From Berghia stephanieae (Eukaryota > Mollusca > Gastropoda > Nudibranchia > Aeolidiidae): a stretch of DNA of 64,000 bases. Position 1 is the stretch's first letter; the number at the start of each line of letters is the position of its first letter. This document shows, piece by piece, positions 1 to 10,871 of the stretch. A program made the translations under genes and the position numbers. The stretch covers positions 75,136,867-75,200,866 of the forward strand of contig CM067444.1 of assembly GCA_034508935.3 (NCBI GenBank), in the 5' to 3' direction. The notes beneath the pieces are model-generated. The model did no database searches. It saw only the letters and a list, made by a program, of their open reading frames with translations, and had not been told where the DNA came from.

Positions 1-610
1 GAGAGGACCATTGTTTATCAATTCTACTCTTATACGTTTCTTCTGTTTCTTTATTTGTGTCTTCTTGTTCTTCCATAAGACAATAATACCTATTTTCAAC
101 TTCTACAGCATATTTCGCTCTTAGCTCCTCGTTTCTAAGTTCAGCTAGGTCGTACTTTATGTGTTCGTCCCTTTTCTGTTTGGGAATTTTTAATTTAACT
201 TTTATTTTCATCATGATGGGAACATGGTCCGATCCAATGTCAGCACCCGGGAAAGTTTTACATTGGGTCACACAGTTTTTGAATCTGGTTTTGATGAGAA
301 AATAATCTATTTGGTTTCTGTATATATCTCCTGGGCTCTTCCAAGTATATAGGCGCCTCTTTGGTTGTTTGAATATGGTGTTTATTATGGTCATGTCGTG
401 GGACTCGCAAAATTGGACCAGACGTTCACCCCTCTCGTTGGACTCTCCTAGACCACAACTTCCCATGCACGGTGAGATTGCTGCGTTTTCAACTTTCGCA
501 TTGAAATCCCCCATCACGACAACAATGTCACTTGATTTTATGCATTTGAGGGCCTTGTTTACATTTTCATAATGCGCCTCGACCTCCTCATCTGGGTGAT
601 CACTCGTTGG
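1..610 (-). mobile_element. RTE-clade LINE, inverted endonuclease segment
   Basis: Read on the minus strand, this is one uninterrupted frame running out of the left window edge. It encodes the C-terminal two thirds of an APE-like endonuclease followed by a charged linker. Visible motifs, in order, are PTSDHPDEEV, GDFNAK (catalytic Asp and Asn), RGERL, RLYTWKSPGD, NQIDYFLI and the terminal catalytic GSDH. After them comes a lysine- and glutamate-rich stretch. The N-terminal part, with the first metal-binding residues, is absent. The segment abuts the reverse transcriptase segment head-on near 610, in opposite orientation, which is the typical product of twin priming (5' inversion). The family (RTE) is assigned from the motif wording. 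That the two halves come from one insertion is an inference from their fit and abutment. Confidence 0.85.
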
Positions 611-1995
611 TGAATGAAATATACGAGTCAACGCACATCCCAGAAGACCTTCGCACTTCTATCTTCATACTGCTACCCAAGAAAGCGGGTGCAATTGAGT
701 GTTCGGACTACAGAACAATCAGTCTTATGTGCCATCTACTGAAACTCCTCCTGACAATAATCCTGAAAAGAATCTCGTCAAAAGTAGATCGTGAGATTTC
801 AGAACAGCAAACTGGATTCAAAAAGAACAGTGGCACCAGGGAGGCAATTTTCGACTTAAAAATCCTGTCAGAAAAATACTTAGAGGTCCAAAAAGACATA
901 TATGCCTGTTTTATCGACTACTCAAAGGCATTTGATTCTGTTAGTCATCAGAAACTTATCCAGGACCTTGTGGCAATAGGTGTGGAAGAGAATGATGTGG
1001 CTCTAATCGCTAATCTGTACTGGCAGCAAAAGGCTCAGATAAAAGTGCAGGCACATACAACAGATGCAATTGAAATCAAGAAAGGAGTGCGCCAGGGATG
1101 TGTTATGTCTCCTTGCTTGTTTAATTTATACACAGAGTCTATTTTTCGGCAAGTAGAAACAGCACAAGGGTTGAAGGTTGGTGGCCACAACATCAACAAT
1201 CTACGTTACGCTGACGATACTGTCCTGTTGGCGGAAAGTAAAGAAGGCCTACAGAAGCTACTTTCAAAAGTGAACGAAGAGAGTAAAAAAAAGGGGCTGT
1301 TCATGAATGCGAAGAAGACAAAAACAATGGTGATAACAAAAAAGAAAGAGCCCATAGAAATAGATATAGAAATAGAAGAGTGTCCAGTGGAACAAGTAAA
1401 GGAGTTCACGTACTTGGGGCAGTTGGTAACATCCGATGCAAAGTCTGACAAAGAGATCAGGAGACGAATAATGCTGGCCAAAAATGCGTTCATGAAACTA
1501 AAGCCAATCCTCAACAACACAAATATCTCCATCAGAACACGAATGAGATGCACCAAATGCTATGTGTGGTCCATTTTCTTTTATGGTTGTGAAACGTGGA
1601 CACTAACCGCACAGACAGAACAACGTATTGAAGCTTTTGAGATGTGGACGTACAGGAGAATACTGAAAATACCTTGGACAGCAAGAAAAACAAACATCGA
1701 AGTCCTCGACCTAATGGGCCAAAAACAAAAAGAACTTCTTTTGACTGTGAAGCACAAAAAGCTGTCATATTTTGGACATATGCGAAGACATGATAGTCTC
1801 GAAAAAAGGATAATGGAGGGAAGAATTGAAGGAAAGAGAGGCAGAGGAAGACAAAGGAAATCCTGGACAGATGGCATCAAGGAAGCTACAGGACGGCGCA
1901 TGGCAGACTGTAACGAGGCTGCAATGGACCGTGAAGGATGGAAGGCCATGACATCCGACCTCTGGAAAGAGATGGAACCCGGGAAGGAAGGAAGG
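607..1995 (+). mobile_element. RTE-clade LINE, reverse transcriptase segment (uninterrupted frame)
   Basis: An open frame with no stop for about 460 codons. It starts inside the reverse transcriptase at NEIYESTHIPEDLRTSIF, the region that normally follows the fingers. It continues through TGFKKNSGTREAIF, FIDYSKAFDSV, KKGVRQGCVMSPCLFNLY and the catalytic YADD (about residues 201-204). The thumb region FTYLGQLVTSDAKSDKEIR and a C-terminal basic block (SYFGHMRRHDSLEKRI, then GKRGRGRQRKSWTDGI) follow. These are RTE-clade signatures. There is no ATG at the start; the frame opens at the inversion junction. The frame stays formally open to 2067, but the codons after about 1995 are the antisense of a host exon and not LINE protein. 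A short GGAA-rich run at 1982-1996 may be the 3' tail. The lack of any stop or frameshift suggests a fairly recent insertion. Function would be target-primed reverse transcription; this copy cannot be autonomous because of the inversion. Confidence 0.9.
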
Positions 1996-2017
1996 AATTC
2001 TGCCTTATTCTACTCAC

Positions 2018-2113
2018 CGAGTTCACAATTTGGTCCGATGTATCCGTCCCTGCATTCACAAATGTGAGGAGCGATACACGATCCGCCATTCTGACAACCA
2101 CCTGCACAATGTG
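2018..2113 (-). CDS. Single EGF-like domain exon of a multi-EGF host gene
   Basis: A 96-bp exon on the minus strand. Upstream is a polypyrimidine tract ending in AG (acceptor at 2114-2115). Downstream is the consensus donor GTGAGTA (2017-2011). The exon is phase 1-1: two bases complete a split codon, 31 full codons follow, and one base is left over. The peptide HCAGGCQNGGSCIAPHICEC followed by RDGYIGPNCEL has six cysteines in the EGF order, with the short CxxGCxNGGxC form that occurs in repeated EGF modules of extracellular proteins such as the VWD/EGF or WIF type. There is no calcium-binding D-x-D/N-E start. It most likely encodes one disulphide-bonded module of a secreted or cell-surface protein. 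It shares strand and intron phase with the EGF exon at 25343-25465, so the two may be in one gene. The RTE LINE ends about 20 bp past its donor. The parent gene is not identified. Confidence 0.85.
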
Positions 2114-3289
2114 CTGTTAATGGAAAAAGTAAAGGAATTATTGAATATTATTGTAATATTAGTGTTGAATTAAAACAAATATAACAGCTTTACAAATAAC
2201 AAAAAAAACAAAAACAAAAACAAAACTAAAAAACAACAACAAACAAACAACAATTAACCCCCAACGTCCAACACCCCCAAAAATAAAAACAACATGAAAA
2301 ACAAAACAAATATACAAATAAGATAAAACTGAAACCAAAAATAAATAAAGAGATAAACGAATTATAAAACAAACAAACAAAATTTGAAATAGCGTCTCAC
2401 AAGGGTTACATGTTGGCTTTGGGCACATAATATATTCTAGTGGATATTGCTCAATATAAAAGCTCATGTATTTTGAAACAAAGTTTTGTTTCGAGATGAA
2501 TTGTTCCTCGGAAATTAAAAGGAATATTGATATCAATGTCCTGTCAGATAAGAGTATAATTATGGAACCTTGATTCACACACTAGGTTGCTAAAATTCAG
2601 TCAGCTTCAGACCGAAGCTCTACAAAAAAGTTTCTTTGATTTCATTGTCCGAATTTCCAGCTTCGGAACCTCTTCTTCATACAAATCAACTGATTCAGCT
2701 GCCGGCACAGGTTCACAAAACAAAACAAACAAAAAACAAACCAAAAACCAACAAAAATAAAAAATAAAAAAATAAACCAAAAGAAAAACCCCAACAAAAA
2801 ACAACAGTCCATAGGGTGCTTTCCTGATTATGATTCCTGAGAGATATTATACAAAATGTCGAAACATTGTTAATGATCTTAACTTCAGGAAATAAAGTTA
2901 ACTACAGACGGAGAGTATTTAGAAAGGATAAAAAAAGCGACTGAGATAATTGTGTTGCGTAAGTAGTTAAGCCGTACGTTCATCTAACTTTTTAAAAGTC
3001 AAACGACATTTCGTGTACACAGTGACCAGACGAGTGACCCTGATCCCAAAACCTTGCACCACCGAGTTTTACTCTCTAGCCTATGCACATTCCACTCGTA
3101 TAAGTTGTAAATAAATTTCACTTTTATCATTAATAACATTGTACAGCGCATTGAGCATAATGTAATTTTGAAATTGTGCCATGCACGTGTTATCTATGAA
3201 TATTATTATTAAATACCCGGCGGATAATATGGTAAAAGCAAAAGTACAAAAGGGCATCCAAAAGGCCACGTGTACTATATGTAATTATA
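2114..3289. other. Intronic DNA upstream of the EGF exon, A/C-rich low complexity
   Basis: It holds the acceptor tract of the exon and two A/C-rich low-complexity runs, about 2195-2360 and 2705-2810, made of AAAC and AAAAC units on the plus strand. Around 2850-2910 is a segment containing tcgaaacattg and aataaagttaacta, which resembles a dispersed repeat. I see no confident gene. Confidence 0.6.
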
Positions 3290-3299
3290 TATATATATG

Positions 3300-6065
3300 C
3301 TCCCTGCTGGATAATAAAGAAGCAATGTGGAACTTCGATATTCTATTTATAGTAGAGACATGGCTCTCACAGTCTGGAGACGACCCAGTTGAAAAAGCTA
3401 TGACACCCCCTGGGTACCTATTTAGATCGTATCCAAGGAAAGATCAGCGAGGGTGGTGGCATTGGCGTATTTTATAAAACAAAATTATGTAAACATGTGG
3501 AAATCATCGAAATGCGCTGCAAAACAATGGAGGCCATTGATCTTAGATTATCCCTCCAGAATACAAGATACAACTTCAACTGCATCTACCGACCGCCAGC
3601 AAACAAGAAAAACAAAATAAAATTACCTGATGTTAGGAAGGAAATCAACGAGATGCTAACTTTGCAACACACGCGTCCTGGCCATTCAATTATACTCGGC
3701 GACTTTAATTTTCACTTCGACAACGTCACAGACACCGCCAAATTGCACGAGTCATTATCAGAGAACAACATGTGCCAGATCGTAACAACGCCAACCCACT
3801 CTGCTGGTCATATTTTAGATTGGGTAATTGTAGAAAATTCAGAGTTCCAAAAAACCAACGTCACCGTCGATTATCTCCCCTTTTCGGACCACTCCCTCAT
3901 TTCTTTCAATCTTGACGTTTCAAAACCATGCCAAGAAACCACCACCACATCAACCAGAAACATTAAAGGCATTAATTTGGACAATTTCAGAGGCGATTTA
4001 GAAACAAAACTTACTAAAAATTCAATTATTTATCCAGACCGGTGGAATAGTTGTCTCATTGAAACGCTTGACAAACATGCGCCATTCCAAACAAGGACCG
4101 TCACCAACCGCAAGTATGCTCCGTGGTATACGTCGGACGTTAAAGAAGCTAAAACGAAGTGTCGGAGAGCAGAAAGACTGCTGAAAACATCAGGCCTCAT
4201 GATTCATCGTGAAATATTCAAGAGCGCATTTCGTGCCTGGAAGACAACAATAAAAAAGGCAAAGACCACGTATTTTCTTTCAAAATTTGAAACTTCTAAA
4301 TCTTGTAAACAATTATTTAACATCTGCAATGATCTACTTGGACGTGAAAGATGCACTTCATTACCATCTACAACCAATCAAAGAGACTTGCCAGACACAT
4401 TTGTCAACTTTTTTAAAGACAAAATCCATAACATTCGTTCAGAACTAGATCGGCATGAACCATTTATAGATACAAATACATTCTGTGGTACCCCTTTAGA
4501 CAAGTTCCAACCAGTTTCACCTAGTTTCATAAACGAGTTGATAAAAAAGCCCCCATTAAATCCTGCGACCTTGATCCCCTACCAGCACAGCTTTTGGCCA
4601 GCTCCATCGATACATTATTACCATCCATTACATCAATCATAAATACATCCATACTGACTGGCGAAATTCCATCGTGCTTTAAAAGTGCCCTCGTCAAACC
4701 ACTTCTGAAGAAACCATCACTGGACCACAATATATTAAACAATTATCGTCCTGTATCAAATTTACCTTTTTTGTCAAAACTTTTGGAGAAGGTAGTTCTT
4801 ACACAATTAACATCTCATCTTAAGAACAACAGTTTGGAACAACCCTTTCAGTCAGCCTACAAACATCAACACAGTACTGAAACGGCGCTTCTTAAAATCT
4901 TAAATGACTTGTTATGTAATGCTGATGCTAACAATATCAATGTATTATGCCTTTTAGATCTTTCAGCTGCCTTTGACACCATTGACCATGACATTTTGTT
5001 AAGAAGACTAGAAAATACGTTCGGCATAAAAGGAATTGCCTTAAATGGTTTACATCATATTTACAGGATCGATGGCAGACTGTCGTGGTGAATGGTGTTC
5101 AGTCAGAACAAGTTTTACTAAATTTTGGAGTGCCACAAGGCTCTGTTCTTGGCCCTGTCCTTTTTACTGTATATATGCAGCCCCTTTCTAGTGTGATATC
5201 CAGATTCAATCTGAGTTATCATTTTTATGCAGATGATACGCAAATATATGATTCAGCACCCCTTAGTAATTTACAGTTCTTAATACAACGAATTACGAGC
5301 TGTTTTAATGAGATTAAATCTTGGATGTACCACAATAAGTTAAAATTAAATGATAATAAAACTGAGATTTTAATGTGTGGAAGACCGAGTATCCTTAAAC
5401 AGGCAAATAAATCACTAATTACTCTCGGAAATAGCACAATAGAATTTTCAAATAAAGCAAAAAACCTTGGCGTCATCATTGATAAAGATCTTTCCATGAC
5501 AAGCCACGTGAATAACACCATACAATCTATGTACATAGAAATGAAAAAAATAAGCAAAATTCGTAATTTAATACCGAAGCATATAACAGAACTTTTAATT
5601 AATTCCTTGGTTTTATCTAAATTGGACTATTGTAACTCCCTTTGGGCGAATTTAACTAAAGACAAAATTAGCAAACTTCAGGTTGCTCAAAATAACGCAG
5701 CCAGGCTCATTGTACGCAATAACAAAAAATACCCGTCAGCAACTCTTCTTCTCCGTGAGTTACATTGGCTTCCTGTTGAAAAAAGAGTTGCCTATAAGAT
5801 TTGTACTGTTGTCTACAAATCCCTAAGCACGAACAGTCCCTCCTATATTAAAGACCTTCTAAACATATATGTCCCCAATAGAAACTTGAGGTCAAGCAAT
5901 GACCAATCAATCCTTGTCAAACCTAAGCCATTGCGTAAAATAGGTGAACAGTCTTTTCAATTTTCGGCCCCCCATTTTTGGAACTCTCTCCCGTCACACG
6001 TGAGATGCTCGGATTCGTTGACAACGTTCAAATCTCGCTTAAAGTTTTATCTTTTTACGTCATAA
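3300..6065 (+). pseudogene. ORF2 (endonuclease and reverse transcriptase) of the L2-type LINE, three frameshifts
   Basis: The protein is readable in four consecutive frame segments, about 3300-3450, 3450-4555, 4556-5060 and 5061-6065, so three single-step frameshifts separate otherwise stop-free pieces. All key motifs survive: the endonuclease ends in SDH and the reverse transcriptase retains FYADD near 5224-5236. The longest intact piece is the C-terminal 326 codons. With so few lesions in about 920 codons, the copy is only moderately old. Its role was target-primed reverse transcription of its own RNA, and probably of SINE RNAs with a matching 3' tail. Confidence 0.85.
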
Positions 6066-6119
6066 TGTTGCAATATTATTTTCATATTTTGTTGTTGTTA
6101 AATTGAATTCGTATCACGT

Positions 6120-6215
6120 TTCCTTCACACTTGTCTCACTGTAATATGTTTTGTTTTATATCACTGTAAAGCGCTTGGAGCCTGTGACAACGGGGTAAAG
6201 CGCTATATAAATGCC

Positions 6216-6255
<40 letters not shown>

Positions 6256-6256
6256 G
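6120..6256 (+). repeat. L2 LINE 3' terminus and (ATT)n tail
   Basis: Two copies of an aaagcgct motif lie about 30 bp apart (near 6168 and 6198), followed by atataaatgcc and about 13 ATT units. The same arrangement (taaagcgctttgagca, then gcgctatataaaa) ends the SINE-A copies in this window. Confidence 0.85.
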
Positions 6257-6454
6257 AGCATGGCATAACCGTGGAAATGCACTTTCCAAAAACATTATAA
6301 TATCTTCTTATTATATAACAAGCGCATTGACTTAAACGCTTGTACAGATCCGTTGTCATTACCATATGACTATTCAATCTTTATACAAACTGAATACTTA
6401 GACCATAGCTCGTATTTCATATTGTTGTATAATTATCAGATTTGTCTGAACGTT

Positions 6455-6725
6455 GTATTAACCATTAATCTGGCGTAATCCGAAAAAAACACGTATTTTA
6501 AATTTTGGCCAGGAAACTCGTCTTTCAAATATCGATCGATTTAAATGGCCCTCATCTTGACAAAAACTCTCAAACCTGGGACTTGGGAAGTCCGAGGTTT
6601 GAGAGTTTTCTTTTCTTCCCATGAAGTCTGGATCATTTTAATCGATAGGTGTTAGAAGGACGAGTTTCTGGCCAAAATTTTCAACATGTTTTGTTATTTC
6701 AGAGCACGGTAGTAATGAATGAATT
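6455..6725. mobile_element. PAL-1 hairpin element, near-complete copy
   Basis: The left arm (ttttggccaggaaactcgtc, then ttcaaatatcgatcgattta and ctctcaaacctgggactt) is mirrored by a right arm (aagtccgaggtttgagag, gaaggacgagtttctggcca). The element can therefore fold into one long hairpin. The outer ends (ttaaccattaatctgg and the opposing agcacggtagtaatga) are decayed relative to the 20552 copy. Confidence 0.8.
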
Positions 6726-7084
6726 TACAAAGTTTCTCGTTACGTTTATAATAATATATTATAATAAAATACACACTAAGAGTCCAATTTCTAAAAGTAA
6801 GTGGATTATCACTATTTTTAGTTTCAATACTGATGGAGTTCCACAATCGGGGGCATGGTGGTCAAAGAATTTCTCATGAAAAACTCATATTTTGGGGGTT
6901 CCCTTAGGAGATTTAAATTAGCAGATCTTGAATTTCTACTGGGTTCATAAAGGTGGATAAGTTCTTGAAGGAGCAGAATTGTTTAAGCAATTAAAACGTG
7001 GGTAAGTATTTTAAATTTAATTCTAAACTTTTCAGGTAGCCAGTGTAGGTCCTCCAAAATGGGGGTAATATGCTCTCGCTATTA
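6726..7084. other. Stretch with no recognised gene
   Basis: AT-rich sequence between the hairpin element and the minus-strand L2 remnant. I recognise nothing coding or repeated here. Confidence 0.4.
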
Positions 7085-9065
7085 AGATAACGTTACCGAT
7101 CGAGCTGGTTTGTTCTGTATCTTTTGGAGTCGATTAATGACATTATTATCACAACCATAGAGCAAGGCATTGCAATAACCCAGGCGGCTAAAATCATAGA
7201 GACAACAAGAAGTTTAGTAGTATTAATATCAAGAAACCTTCTAATAGCACCAATTGATCTAAGATAAAGATGGCAGGATCTAGTTACATTAGTGACATGG
7301 GCAGACATGTTTAATTTTGGTATCAAATAAAACTTCTACGTTTCTCACGTGCTTCTTAGTGATGGAAATTACACAATCAAAAAGATTCAGGTTAAGCGTG
7401 GAAAGGTCCACGTGGCCACGTCTTGTGATTTGCAACACCTCTGTTTTGTTTTCATTATTGCAACTCATCCAGTCACTAGTATCAGAGATACAATTTTCTG
7501 TATCCGTTATAACACTGAGATAATTGTCGGTATTAATGGGAAACATTAGTTGGGTGTCGTCTGCGGAAAAATGGAGATCAATAAAATATTTGGAGATGAT
7601 GTCACCTAATGGTCTGATATAGAGGGTGAATAAAGAGGGTCATAGAACTGAACCCTGTAGTACACCAAAAGGTAGGAGACAAGGAGAAGAAAAGTTATGT
7701 CAATTTACAGATATTGGTTGACTTCTGTCAGAGAGGTAAGAAGAAAACCAGTCAAGAACAGTACCCTCGAATCTGTATTGTGTCTTAAGTCTGTTAATTA
7801 AAAGAGTAGGTCTATTATATCAAAAGCAGCACTGAGGTCGAGTAGTAAGATAACAACATCATTTTTCTGAAATATGTGATTTATGATATCATTGTGGATT
7901 TTAATAAGAGCCGTTCCAGTGCTATAAAATTGGCGATAAGCAGACTGAAATTTAGAGAATAATTTGTTTTCATTCAAAAACGTGTTAAGCCTAATCTCAA
8001 CACTTTTCTCAATTAGTTTAGACACGAGGGTGAGATTCGAGACTGGTCGATAATTGTTTGGGTCTTCTTTGTCTAGGCTGGGTTTCTTTAATATGGGAGT
8101 GACAATAGCATGGTTAAGATTGTTAGATTCCTCACCAATAAACAAACTAGCATTTACAATATGAGTAAGAACGGGAACCAAAATATTAGCACTAGAAAGA
8201 ACAAGCCATGAAGAAATTGGATCTATTGGGCTAGTTGTTTTAGATAGAGCATTGTCTCAGCGCGGACAGTACTTCCGTTTCAGTGGCGGGCTCAGATTCG
8301 TCGAATGCTCCTCAGGATGGAAGTGCACTAGTTTTCTTCCCTTGTTCTTTAATTGTTTCCTCTTTGTCCAACTCATTCCGAATTCCTGATATCTATCTCT
8401 GTGGTGTAGAAAGAAACGATTTGCGGTAGCAACAGGGTTCTCGAAATTATTTGAAGGGTGATCCTTAATCAGTTTGTTCAGGGTGACCAACAGTTCATGT
8501 GGGTTTCGTTTGGCGCGTGTTATTTTATTTTGAATATATGTTTTTTTTACAAGAGAGAAACAATTTGTTCTGTTAGTGTTTTAGTCCTAAATAGATTTGA
8601 TAATTAATTTCTAATTTGGATCGACGCCAAGTCCGTTCGGCATATCTGAGTTGATGTTTTAGTATTTGTATCTCATTACAAGACCACTCTGTGTTTGGCA
8701 AATAGTAATTTCTGTCGTGACAAATGGACACATTCATCGAACACATTTTTCAATGAATTATAATTATAAATATTTACCATTTCATGAAAACTATTAACAG
8801 AGGTGGATAGATGGTTTCTTGAAATGTTTCTATGTTTAGTGATTTTGCTTTACGGTATGTGCTCGTTTTCTTGACGGTTGTTTTGCATTCAAGTTTTAGA
8901 TTTAGAGCAATCAGGTTATGATCTGAAATTATTCGATCCAAAACATCAACATTGTCAATTATTTTGTTACCTTACCTGGAAATTACTAAGTCTAAGATGT
9001 GCCCGACCTTATGCATTCCGTCATTTACATATTGTCATTGATCGTTCTTGGTAAATATCATACAT
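7085..9065 (-). mobile_element. Degraded L2-like LINE (minus strand)
   Basis: Read on minus from about 9065 leftwards: the endonuclease end (VGHILDLVIS, then IISDHNLIALNLKLEC), a linker, reverse transcriptase blocks in several frames (NNYRPVSNLTLVSKLIEKSV near 8040, LLLDLSAAFDIID near 7810, GVLQGSVL and LFTLYIRPL near 7640, FSADDTQLM near 7560) and thumb fragments (SAHVTNVTRSCHLYLRSIGA near 7290). The catalytic block reads SADD instead of YADD. Several stops and frameshifts make it clearly older than the plus-strand L2 copy. No 3' tail is visible at the 7085 end. Confidence 0.8.
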
Positions 9066-9224
9066 TTGATTAGTAATCAAAACGGTGGAAAATTATAATG
9101 ACAAAATAACCCCCAATAAATAGACAAAAATAACAAACATATACCCTCCCCTAAACAACAAGAAAAAAAAACAAACTCCAAAAGAGCACCATCGTCAACA
9201 AAATTAACAACAATTTAATTATGA
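9066..9224. other. A/C-rich low-complexity stretch
   Basis: Sequence dominated by A and C on plus (about 9095-9215), with no coding signal. Confidence 0.4.
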
Positions 9225-9395
9225 CCCACGTTTCAATCCCATCAGTGATTGGATAGCTAGACGGAAATTGCTTTACGAAAGACTAGCGTCCTATCAAAAG
9301 GAGAGCAAGCAAATGATATTGTCCGTTTTACGCTAGTGAAACCGGGATAAACTCCTGCTCCATGGGTCTTACGATTCTGAAAGATCACAATGGCC
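9225..9395 (+). mobile_element. SINE-C fragment (body and 3' end)
   Basis: Contains cagtgattgg, gactagcgtcctatc, gaaaccgggataa and ctccatgggtctta in the same order as the full copy at 53855-54142. The tRNA-like head is missing. Bodies of this wording, as I recall them, are known from mollusc SINEs; that attribution is from memory. Confidence 0.65.
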
Positions 9396-9548
9396 CACAT
9401 CCTCAAAGCGGTAGTGTGTTGAGTTGGTTAATTCTCTGAAAATTTGGTATTTGGTCAAAAATATAATACAGATTAAATTTGTTTCGTTATATGGCCAAGA
9501 ATGTCTTCGTTTCTTTATTTACAAAAATCTTCAATTTGATAGAACTAA

Positions 9549-9620
9549 TCACCACGACGATCAACATCGCCCGACTTCGTTACAAGACGAGACAACTTAT
9601 CGCTCGGCTTTCGATACCGA
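9549..9620 (+). repeat. 70-bp block shared with 12319-12388
   Basis: The segment from caccacgacgatcaacatcg through cgagacaacttatcgctcgg is repeated almost unchanged at 12319-12388. The flanks differ. It is part of an unidentified dispersed repeat. The sequence near 9597-9645 also contains opposing gatacc/ggtatc words. Confidence 0.6.
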
Positions 9621-9720
9621 GCAAGTTCACATGGTATCGATATCTGGATCACCCGGATCTAATATCAAATTATCGAGGCTGCGAGCCACTAAATTATGAT
9701 CGACTGGTTATGGTCTAGTG

Positions 9721-9993
9721 CAACTGTTCTCAACCGTCGGTCCCTAGACCAGTGCCAGTCCGCGAAAAAGAAAAAAATGTCCGCCAGCAAAGAAAAGGTC
9801 AAGGAAAAAAGGTATTGATTCAATTTATAAAAGTTCATTCAATGTTTTCAAGGTTTAAACATGGATAAAAAAGCATGTTTATAATATAGAGTAGTTATTG
9901 GACATTGAAAAAAAATTGTTTTTTGCTAAAGATCGGTGAATTTTTGTTTTTATTTTTTACCGGTCCGTCAGTGCAAAATGTTGAGAACCATTA
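9721..9993. mobile_element. hAT-type MITE with TIRs and 8-bp TSD
   Basis: Non-autonomous DNA transposon of 273 bp. The left end caactgttctcaacc and the right end (reverse complement taatggttctcaac) form imperfect terminal inverted repeats, continued by sub-terminal ggtccctagacc and accggtccg. This is the classic hAT terminal wording. Flanks gtctagtg (9713-9720) and atttagtg (9994-10001) match at 6 of 8 positions, as expected for an 8-bp hAT duplication that has drifted. There is no coding capacity. Confidence 0.8.
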
Positions 9994-10000
9994 ATTTAGT

Positions 10001-10217
10001 GGTATAGTGGTATAGCACTTGGTTCGTAACCTGTAGGACCAGTTCGAGCCACAATTTCTCACCATACTCAGGTATAAAGTGAGAAATTCGCCGGAAACGG
10101 ATTGTCTCCGTCGAAAAAATAACACAATTTCTCCTTACAGGCGCCAGACCTCGTGCTACGTGTTCAATGTTATTATTTGTCTAGGATCCCTTGTTAAGTG
10201 ATTTGAGAAAAATTTAG
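10001..10217 (+). mobile_element. SINE-A copy (divergent)
   Basis: tRNA-like head (agtggtatagcac, B-box-like agttcgagcc), then caccatactcaggtataaa, ttacaggcgcc and a decayed tail (cttgttaagtgatttgag). It sits next to the hAT MITE. Confidence 0.65.
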
Positions 10218-10257
10218 AGAAATGACATTGGGCTCATGATTTTTTAAAACGACAATA

Positions 10258-10267
10258 ACAACAGTAC

Positions 10268-10302
<35 letters not shown>

Positions 10303-10515
10303 ATTAGCCTACAATAACAAGAAAAGCTGCAGAAATAATGCAACAATCTTGGACACGAAAACAACCATAATTTTTTTTAAACCCAAAAACAAAACAAAAA
10401 CAAACAAAAACCCCAACAAAACCACCCCCTCCCTCAAAAAACAAACAACAAAACAAAACAAAACAAATAATACAAAACAGTAGAAAAAAAACAACAAGAA
10501 ACACCAAAAAGAAAA
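10258..10515. repeat. (CAA)n microsatellite and A/C-rich tract
   Basis: A pure (CAA)n run at about 10268-10301, then a long AAAC/AAAAC low-complexity tract at 10376-10505 on the plus strand. Confidence 0.85.
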
Positions 10516-10786
10516 AGACCCAACAAATATCCGAAATATTAGGAGAGACTACCTTATGTTTTGTTGTAAAACAACTAAAGTCCCTACAACAGAGAGCTAT
10601 TCTTTTTCATTACTATAACGGCCAGAAACCTATTATATGATTTTCTTTTCTCCATTGTTTTATCACACCTAGAATTACAATTGTCAATCAACAGTGGCAG
10701 GGTGTGAATTAGGATGACAGCTTTTATGCACACGTGTTGTGTTACCACTGACTTACTTAAGTGCTTAACCATGGAATGCGAGGAGA

Positions 10787-10852
10787 TTCATTCATTAATT
10801 CATAGCTCTTTCATTCATTCATTCATTCATTCTTTCATTCATTTATATATTT
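10787..10852. repeat. (ATTC)n microsatellite
   Basis: Imperfect tandem attc units. Confidence 0.8.
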
Positions 10853-10871
10853 TTTTCTCTCTCTACATTCT

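Larger units (their letters stand above)
3290..6256 (+). mobile_element. L2/CR1-type LINE, 5'-truncated, with (ATT)n tail
   Basis: A nearly full ORF2 plus 3' end. Order: endonuclease from 3300 (LFIVETWLSQ, then in the next frame GGGIGVFYKT, NFNCIYRPP, ILGDFNFHFD, GHILDWVIV, PFSDHSLISF), a linker to about 4550, then reverse transcriptase ([57 protein letters not shown]). A C-terminal region follows ([51 protein letters not shown]) and ends at 6065. The 3' UTR ends in gtaaagcgcttgg and gcgctatataaatgcc before an (ATT)n array. The wording fits the L2 part of the CR1 group. The 5' end is truncated inside the endonuclease. A target-site duplication was not found with confidence. Confidence 0.9.

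Noticed and set aside
1996-2067. C-terminal end of the RTE frame
   Set aside because: The last codons are antisense to the EGF exon and its donor, so they are not part of the LINE protein.
2605-2720. Possible minus-strand exon (EPVPAAESVDLYEEEVPKL)
   Set aside because: Composition looks coding and an AG precedes it, but there is no convincing donor and no domain; it ends in a stop in mid-gene position.
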